From positions 7,899,290 through 7,963,289 of the forward strand of contig JARUPZ010000029.1 in NCBI GenBank assembly GCA_031213475.1: a DNA stretch of 64,000 nt, written 5' to 3'. Shown piece after piece: positions 1 through 9,500 of this stretch (positions within the stretch are counted from its first letter, which is position 1; every line of letters begins with the position of its first letter). A program made the translations under genes and the position numbers. The stretch is from Nereocystis luetkeana. Lineage: Eukaryota; Sar; Phaeophyceae; Laminariales; Laminariaceae. A model generated the notes under the pieces. The model did not search any database. It saw only the letters and a list, made by a program, of their open reading frames with translations, and had not been told where the DNA came from.

Positions 1-151
1 TGGGACCGAGGAGGAGATTTCGACCCAGCAGGAGGATGCAGCAGCCGGCAGTCGCGACGTAGCCAACGGCGAGCTTTTGAGCGCTTCTTCCTCTGGCGAA
101 GTTGACGTTGTTGGACCAACCCGCGATCCTGCTGACGAGGGTGACGATGCA

Positions 152-207
<56 letters not shown>

Positions 208-526
208 GGGGGCAGCAGAAATTGCAGCTGCAAGAGCAGAGGAGAAGAAGGGAGCGCTGCCGGGGGATGCGCCGAAAAAGGAGACGGAGGATGATGGAGA
301 GACGGTGTATTTGCCCTCCGGCGACAACAAGGATTTCCGGCTGTTTCGAGCGAAGCTCAGGGCGGGCTCGGACGAGAAGTGGAGGGAGCAGCTGAAGAGG
401 AACGTCAACGTGGCGCAGCTGGGGGGGCAGGACGCGTGGGCGCACGAGCTGAATACCCCGGAGAAGGGCTGCCTGATCGTCGCCAAGTCTAGCGCGTTTA
501 GCCTGACCCAGACATATTTTAATGAG
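1..526 (+). CDS. AlgH-domain gene, first visible exon
   Basis: Open frame from base 2 through 175 codons to the donor GAG|GTCAGT at 527. It holds a (GCT)n-encoded poly-Ala tract (about 150-205), a charged linker, then the domain start NTPEKGCLIVAKSSAFSLTQ. The exon ends in phase 0 after TYFNE. Confidence 0.85.
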
Positions 527-3500
527 GTCAGTCTAGCTGCTTGCTCCAAATGGTGCCATACTTCCGGCATCACACGGACCTCGTGTGGGGAAGGACACTG
601 GTGGGAAGTGTGCCGGATACGTCAACAACAGCAGTTTAACTACTACGGGGGACCATAGTTAATAGAACCTACGGTACAAACAATAACCTATACCTGGTAT
701 ATTTTCCAATTTTTAGCGACAATATTTGGTCCTATTTACTATGGTCCCCCGTAATACCTGGTACTGTTTGCTGCTGCTGTTTGTACTCGTCTGTCGTGTC
801 TACCTGGTACCTGTTATCAGCTACCTGGTACCTGTTACACTGGTACTCACGGGAGTGTTGCGGACGCTGATCATGCCCCGGGCCTGTTTTACAGGTGCCG
901 TCGAGCGCTTTGGTTTGCGGCACAGGGGAACGAGCGTTTTGCCTATCTCGATTCTTCCGTATTGGCAAGGTCGACAATGCCAAACAAGGGGTTTTTGGAA
1001 ATATCTGGACTTCTCCGAAAACATGTACACCAGGCATAATGTTCAACTTTAACTTGACCCTCTCATTATTAGTATTACGGGGGACCATAGTTTAATAGGA
1101 CCTATGGTATACATAAAAACCTACCTGGTACCTGGTACCTGGTATATATTTAACAATGTTTACTAACAATATTTGGTCCTATTAACTATGGTCCCCCGTA
1201 ATAGTGGGCTACGAGTATACGAAAACCCGAGTATACTCTAATTCCAAGTGTTTTGTCCGCACGACGGAAGTGCAGTTCTTAGCACCCTTTCCGTTTTCGA
1301 GGAAACGAGCGCCGAGAAACGATTGCACTTTTTTTTTTGTTGAAGAAACCCCTGTCCACACTTATTTCTCAAGTTTTCGTGTACCGGTTCGAACCCGGTC
1401 GCACCTCTTCTGTACTGAGGACCTTTAACAATCTGGGAGAAGGGATCTTAAGGTTGGTAGGTTGTTCGGATGTTTTGGTTCCTGCTGGGATCAAGGCACG
1501 GACGAAGACCCAACCCAACCCCTGACCCTAACCCTAACCCTAACCCTGACCCCAAACCGCAGCCGAAACGGGCCAAAACTCGCCATAAACGAGGCTACGC
1601 CGAGTTTGCATCGAACCAGGAAATTTCTCAGATGCGGACGACGATTCCGAAGTGCAGACCACGCTACACATTTTTCAAGTAAAAAACATCCCTAAAGATC
1701 CCTTCTCCCAGACTGCTAAACCTACTCTTCTGTACTCGGTATACAAGCAATACGCTACCAAAGCGCTTCACGGTAGTTGTATCCTCTCTCAGTCTGTGAG
1801 CGCTGCAGGTCAAGAGACTACGATACTCAGAGTTCGAACTTTTCGCTATCATGTAGGCCGCCTACAGCGTACGCTATTCGACGTACGATACACCAGTAGA
1901 CTATACCGCTACACCATAGAGATAGCTGTGCAGCTATACATCCCGTTTTTCTCGCAATTGTTGCATACGGATTCCACACATCGGACAGATCGTGTACATA
2001 TCGTGTAAAGATTATATGCAGATCATCGATGTCCACTTGATGATCTAGATCCTCCAGGGCAGATAGGCTCCTGACCTGTAAGACCTAGCTCATGTTGCCC
2101 GGTGGGAACCACATAGCCTGCATGATCTATTAATAGGACGTGTTTCCTGAGTTGGATCTGTATTGTTCTGATCCTGCAAAGCATGTCATAACGGCGGATT
2201 ATGGTCGAAATGATCTTTCTGTAGATCGTGATGCGTCCCACGTGTGAATACATCCTTCGTAGAACATACCTGGTATGGTCTAAAAGGTACTACTCTGTCT
2301 CGAAATGTGAGAACCGTTTGGGTTGAATATTTATATGCAAAAGGTCCGTATATGCGGAGACAAAGTGGTACTGCTGTAGTAAAGTTCACAAATATAGTTT
2401 GAATCCCTCTTGAGCGGATTTTGGCGGCGCATTTCTTGTTGCCGAGCGCGTGGCAAGTCTTAGGGCCAGTTTTGTTTCACGTCGACACCTAAGGCAATGA
2501 GGCGTCCTTCTTTGATGGTGTTGAGATCACCGATCCTCTGATGTTGATGTGTGTGCCTTCGCCCTCTCATGAGGTTGATCCTGTCGACTTTCGACGCAAA
2601 AGAAGAAGAAAAACCTTGCCATGTTTTTTCCCCTGTGGATGTTGCGTATTTGAACTGGTTCGGTGTTTTTTTCTGACGGGTGGATGATATGATCGGGTGC
2701 CAATTGAAGCTACAGTAAGGTTTATACTTATCGGAGAGCGTTTTTTCCTTAATTTCCAAAGTTTGGAAATAATTGGAGATATGTATCGATATACGGAGGC
2801 GTTCTGCCACTGTTCGTGAAATTCTCCAGAACCAAAAAGATCAAGTTCGTTAACATTCCACTATTTGGAAAAAAAAAAAAACAGGAAAATATGGAAGATT
2901 GAAAAATTGCGCGAAAAAAATGTCGAAAACTTGGAAAAGAAAGCTCTCCGGTAAGAATGACCCTAAGAGATCGACCCTAAAGAGCGTCCTCAGAACACAT
3001 TGATATCGTGGACATATGTTACTATTACGGGGGGCCATAGTTAACAGGACCAAATATTGTTAGTAAAAATGGTCAAACATATAGGTTTTTATGTATACCA
3101 TAGGTCCTGTTATCTATGGTCCCCCGTAATACGAATAGTGGCATCACTGTCAGCACTCACTATCAGCAGCCTTGCGGTAGCCTTGCGCATCCTAACGGTT
3201 TCACTGCCTCATTCTAAAATACTGCTGGTACTAAAGTACTACTATAAAGTAGTACTTTAGTCATCTCTAAAGTGCTTCATTCATTGATAAACTCTACGTA
3301 AAGTACTATTACGGGGGACCATAGTTAATAGGACCTATGGTATACATCAAAACCTATACATTTAACCATTTTTACCAACAATAGTTGGTCCTGTTAACTA
3401 TGGTTCCCCGTAATATTCATACAAGTAGTTGAGGCTTCAGTGTCACATCGCCGCCGTTTCGCCCCCGCCAGCTGGCCAACCGGATTTTGTGGACGAGTCC

Positions 3501-6500
3501 CTAGCTACTGCTTTCACGGCTGTAGTTGTTGCGGCTTAACCCGCTGCATGCTCGACGCCTACGCAACGTTGCAAGCGCGATGCATTGAGCACGAGCTTGC
3601 CGCAAGATACAGCAGGATCGCAGTGCAGCAGCACCATCCGTGTATTTCTAGTCCCATCGACTCCTGCCCCTCGGTCGAAACTCCCAACTCTTCCCCTACC
3701 CTTGTTGAGCTGCTGCTGAGCATCTCGCGTGCGCTATTACGGGGGGCCATAGTTAACAGGACCTATGGTAGACATAAAAACCTACTGGTATATGTTTAAC
3801 CATTTTTACTAACAAAATTTGGTCCTGTTAACTATGGCCCCCCGTAATAGTGTGCAGCGGTGTTAACATTCGTGCAGTATTGCCTGATACACGCTATATA
3901 TTACGGGGGATCATAGTAAATAGGACCTACGGTAGACACAAAAACCTATATATTTACCTATTTTTTTCTAACATTATTTGGTTCTATTTACTATGGTCCC
4001 CCGTAAATAGTGCGTCTACCCCTCGCTTGTCGTCTCTTTTCGTTATCGTGTCAAGTCCTCCGGCGGACGGGTAAAAGCTTAGCGTTAACCCCTGTAGAAC
4101 TGCAGTCTCATTTTGGGGGCAATCCAGTCAAATTTTAAGTAGTTTCTCCCCAAATCGGGACTGCGGTTCTAAAAGGGTTGATTCACCCCCTATAGAACCA
4201 CAACCGTGTCTACTTGGAAGTAGTGTCAAGACAATGTTTGGCTCTGATCGGGAATATAAGCTCTGTTTGATGGTAATATCACAATTAAAACGAGGCTTAC
4301 ATTCGCGGTGAGAGTGGTCGTGGTTGTAAACGAAAAATAGGGTGCACTAAATCGCCCCGTGTGTCATATTCGCTTCGATCGTTTTTCGTTTCTGTCGGGT
4401 TTAAGGCGGTGATTTTTCTGGCAAGCCACGACGAAAATGGGTCCGCGGGCTTCATCCTGAACCGGCCGACTTCTGTCTGCCTCGGAGACCTGTTGGAGGA
4501 TGATGCGCTTCCGCAGTTCAGAGGAACGCCTCTTTATCTAGGAGGAGACGTCGGTGAGTGATACATGGTACAGTACCTGGTGAGGGTGCTGGTGTAACGG
4601 GAGCGGTACGTGGCAGCTGTTGAAAACAAAAAACAGCTGTACATAACAGCTACTTGAAAAAAACGAAAAAAAGACCTCAGCCTGCCTCAGCTGTGAGATA
4701 GGGAAAAAAAAAACTCACACACATAATTTGGTAGCTGCTGCAGTACCTACGAATATTGCTGTATTACTAGTAACGACTGCTGTGTTGAAATCACGTGTTG
4801 CTGGAGTAGTTGCATATGCAACCGGTACTGGTAATGCTGTAGTATTGGCTGCCGCCGTATTTAGTGTATATTGCTGAGGCAATAGCTGATGTATTTGTTG
4901 CTGTAGAATGGTTGATGCAGTACGTATCGCTGTATTTATGTTAATGATTGGTGCTTTATTGATGGTGCCTTAACCCCTTTAGAGCCGCAGTCCCGTTTTG
5001 GGGACAAAACACTTGAAATTTGAGTGGTTTGTCCCCAGAACGGGACTGCGGTTCTAAAAGGGTGAATGGCACTTGCTGTTGAGACGATTGGTCGCACTAG
5101 ATGGCTATATCGTGTGCATGGTATGATTGCTTCGTTCGGGGGCTGGCTATTTTTTATGTGATTGGACATATCGCATTTTAATAATCCTATGCATTGCCGG
5201 CGTCCCCGGTGGCTTGGTAGATGGTCCGCGTGCCTATCAAGATCAATTTCGTGGGTTCAAGTCTCACCGAGTGCATGATCGTAGGGACTTTTTCTTGCAT
5301 AAAAAAATCGGTTAGCGGAAAGCGCGAGAGCGTGAGTTAGCTACAATCGATGAAAATGGGCGACCAGTGGGAATGCTGAACCCTATGCGCGACAAAAAAT
5401 AAAGGCACGTACCGGGGGGGAGAAGGGTGGGGACACATGTGACTACGGCTTGTCCAGAAGTTTGTTGAGGGTAAATCCTTCCACGAGTTAGGCTGGAAAG
5501 TAAAACTGACGACAAAAAAAAAAGAAAAGGATTGTTTTAAGTTGGTCGAAGACCCTACACCTGTGACCACGGCTTGTCCAGAAGTTTGTAGAGGGTAAAA
5601 CCTTCCACGAGTTAGGCTGGAAAGTAAAAGTGACGATAAAAAAAAGAAAGAAAAATGATTGTTTTGAGTGGGTCGAAGACCCTTGAGGGTAAATCGGTTC
5701 TTCACCTCTTGTTCTTTCCCGCGAAAATTGTTCGTGACGCTAAAAATCCCCGATGGGTTTACGGTAGGCGCGAGGAGAGACATAGTGGCATGCAGTACGT
5801 ACCAGTTCTTGATCTTCGCGGTTTTTCAACTCTCCCGGACACATGTTAGGAGGATGCTTCCAAAGCTTGCGCTCGATTTCGGGGCAGTCCCAACTTGCCC
5901 CACCAGACCGGGTGGGTTGTGCAACTCCCTTGCCGGTTCGGAAGGAAATATTGAAGTCTACATACGAGCGAACTGCTATTGACTCTCTTTTTTCCCGATG
6001 CACGCCTCTTGCACGTTGTGATCTTCCTACCGAAGGGGAGGGGAACGTGCAGATATTGCATCCGTACGGTCCGGATAAGCTAGCCGGATCAATGGAAATA
6101 GTCCCAGGGGTGAGTGACGGGAGGCCTCTCCCTCGGAGCACCAGCGTTTCGCTCACTTCCCACAATGCGTGCGCAGGGACGTTGGAAATCAAACCAGAGG
6201 GTTTATTTTGTTGGGCTTTATGGAATCGGGAAGAGTTGTCGGCGGCGTGGAGGTTGTGGGGGAGGTGGGAGGAGAGTACCTAAGGTTTCTGAGGCTAGTT
6301 ATATGAGGAGGTAGATATATATGTCACGCGTGAAAACGACTTAACGAGAAAAAATAAACGGTTCGACGTGCGCAGCAGCTAACTCGACGAACGATCGAAT
6401 TGGCAAGGCATACTCGTCAAGAGTGCGCCTCGGAGGGGGAATCTAACTATAACCTAGTGGATACCTTGAATTTGTGTAGATGCATAGATTAACCCCACAC

Positions 6501-9500
6501 TGATTCACACGTGTATATCGATTAGATCATACTATTTATTAATAACACAGCACTACTTCGAAGTATACATTCATAGACTAAATGTAGTATTGCGGGGGGG
6601 CATAGTAAATCGGACCTACGGTACACACACAAACCTATATATTTACCCATTTTTACTAACAATATTTGGTCCTATTTACTATGGCTATGTATGTACACGT
6701 TGGTATTAATAGCCCGAAGACACCATGTTGATGAGGCACGACCCAATGAGCGGTTCCTCGCCCGAGGAGACACGCCAGTCCAACCATCGTAGCTCCCGAA
6801 ACTAGCTCCCATACGGGAACATGGTTGGAGAGAGGAATGGATGTGTGTGTTTTTTGTTGTTTGCGGTTGCCATTGTGTTGGCCCCTCCTGGCTCGTGCGG
6901 GGCGGGTAGCGTAGTAAGGGGGGGGTGAGGGGTGCGTGATGTGGCGACCCAATGAAAAGTCAGCCGTCACGTGGTGTGCTTCTTTCTGTAGACGGGCCGG
7001 ATTTGCTGTCGGGCTGTAGGCGACGCACGGGTCCACGGTTGCTTTGGTGGTTCAAAAACAACGCCTTCTGTTGAAGCAGGCGTGTTCCAAATATCGGCGC
7101 AAGAGGTGCTCGAGACGGCGTGCGCCGGATGGCATGCAGCGTCGTCCCTCTCTGTCCGGAAATGTGAGGACAGGTTGGTCGTTGCTATGAATACCGAAAC
7201 ACTGCTTATATTCCCAGATTGTACCGTGTTTCGACCCCCTTGATCAGGCGGTAGGTCTCGCTTTTTTTGTGTGTTTTGGTCTTCATCATGAGGCTGTATA
7301 AGGCTGTCCAAACGCCGGCAGTGACCCAAAATAATATATCCAACCCTGACTACAGTCGCACCTTTTTCCTATCCCGGTAGCATGTGTTGTGGTTCCGCAA
7401 ACGTTTTTCGGTCGACCTACAATCGCACCGTTTTTCGATCGCGTTAGTTACGAAACCGTTTTCCGGCGTGGTTCGACCGCAAAAACCATTGTTTTCACCG
7501 GTTGTCGATGGACTCGCAGGCGCGCTAGTTCCATATAACTTTTGGAAACAATGTTTTTCGATCGACTTACAATCGCATTGTTTTTCGCTCGTACATTCGC
7601 CGAATTTCGATTGCGAAAATCGTCATTTTCACCGTTTATCGAACGACTTTCAGCCACGTGAAGACTTCGATCACGATACCACTGCATATCAACCATTTTC
7701 CACCGTCTTTCGATGGCGACATATACAGATATGTACCCTGCGGGACGCTATATGAAACCCATACTACGCGGGACCGAAGTATCTATCACACCCAGCCTGC
7801 AAAGATGAACCTCGACCGAATCCTCCATTTCAGACCTATGCCAATGGTACAGCGAAGTTGCAATAAAAAAGTTTGAATTTCAAAGATACCCGCCAAAAAA
7901 AATCAGAACACGCTTCCTATGGGCCGCGTAAAAAAAAAAAAAGTTCCTAACTTTTGGAGAAGCCCGGAAAAAGCAAATCTGGGGCCGATGTTGGCCCAAC
8001 ATCGGCTTGAGAAAAACTCAGGCCGATCTTTGGTTCGAAGCGGCGAGATTCCGAGTCCTCGACAGACATCGATCAACAAAACCAACGATTGCGTTATGAA
8101 TTCTGAACGGAGTGCGCTCGTTAGGGGCTCCGACCCACCCTAGGGTCAATGTCTTCACACCATGGCCGGTGTCATGTGGCGGGAGCTGACGAGGCGTATG
8201 ATAAAAAAACATTAGGCCGCTGGTTTGCACAAAACAGACGACAAAACTTCTCCATCCGTCTCGAATGGCAAAAAATAGACTTTTTTTCAGGTTTGGGAAG
8301 ATACCGTAGGACGCCGCCGGCAAGCTCTCGCCCCCTAGACCATAGATCCGCTTGATATCTTCGAGGCCGTCATCTATATTCGTTGGGCTTGCCAGATACC
8401 GAGTGGGTTGGCCGTGGGCTGAGTCTATGTCGAGATCGAGCGTCGATCGTCACACGAGCTGGTTTCGATCACCGTGTTGACAATTTGCGACCAGAAAAAC
8501 ACAAATTGCGCCGCCTGCAGCCGTTGGGGGAAAAAAAAAAAAAAAAAAAAACATTTTTCTCGTTTTTTCCCACAGCGGCGGTACGAGAAATTTTTCGGCT
8601 GTTTTTTTAAAGCGATATATTTGAAAAAAAACTTTTGAACTTCGCGTTTCCATTGGCATAGGTCTCACAGCTGTTTTTTTTTTGTTTTTTGTTTTTTCTT
8701 GTTCTAGATGCTGTACTTGTATACCAGGTATAACTAATCGTACGTCGCGTTTTTGTTTTGTTTTGTTTTGTTCACGTTGGTGACTGCGCTTGACCGTAAG
8801 GTGTACATAAGCGGAGCGGTCGATGACGCCGACCACATGGTTGCGAACGGCAGTGCTAAGGTCGACGACTTCAGATTTTTCTTGCATCTGTGCGGGTGGG
8901 CGCCCGGGCAGCTGGAGGCGGAGATCGCAAGGGGGGTGTGGTTTCCGGCGGCAACGTCGACCAACGTGAGTCCACCTCTAGACCTCAGTGTGTTTCATAC
9001 GTAGGGCTGGGCACTATTTTTATTAACATTACGGGGGACCATACTAAATACCAGGTAGGGCCTACGGTACACACAAAAGCCTATATATTTCGCTATTTCT
9101 ACCAACAAATTTTGGTTCTACTTACTATGGCCCCCCGTGATAGCGCAGTATGTACTGATTGACCTGGCCAGTATGTTCTTTATTGTGTATATATATGGCC
9201 GGTTTTTGGTTTTGCAAGCAGCATAGGTAGCATGCATGCGCCGGTTGCCAGGGGACGAAGGATATCCACAAGCAGTACGTACATCCCGGTTTTGGGGGCT
9301 AAACCACTTGAAAGTAAGAGTGGGATCAGGTATGCAGTAGCATTGAGTAAAAGGGCAGAATAAGGCAAGGGTTTGGGCATGGTTGGTAGGGTGTATGTAC
9401 CTTGTACAGTATACACACACTGTGGGCCACTCTAAAACCTACACACCCATCAACATGCTTTGATGGAAGTGTCAATATTAATAGTATCACACCATGATTG

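Larger units (their letters stand above)
527..4405 (+). other. AlgH gene intron 1: repeat content
   Basis: No coding signal on either strand. It holds F1 MITEs (643, 1075, 3025, 3309, 3737, 3901), a short telomere-type run (1520-1552), an F6 fragment (2030-2225), an inverted F3 element (2717-2964) and an F2 hairpin (4089-4177). I see nothing recognisable at 1205-1515 or 1560-2025. Confidence 0.6.
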
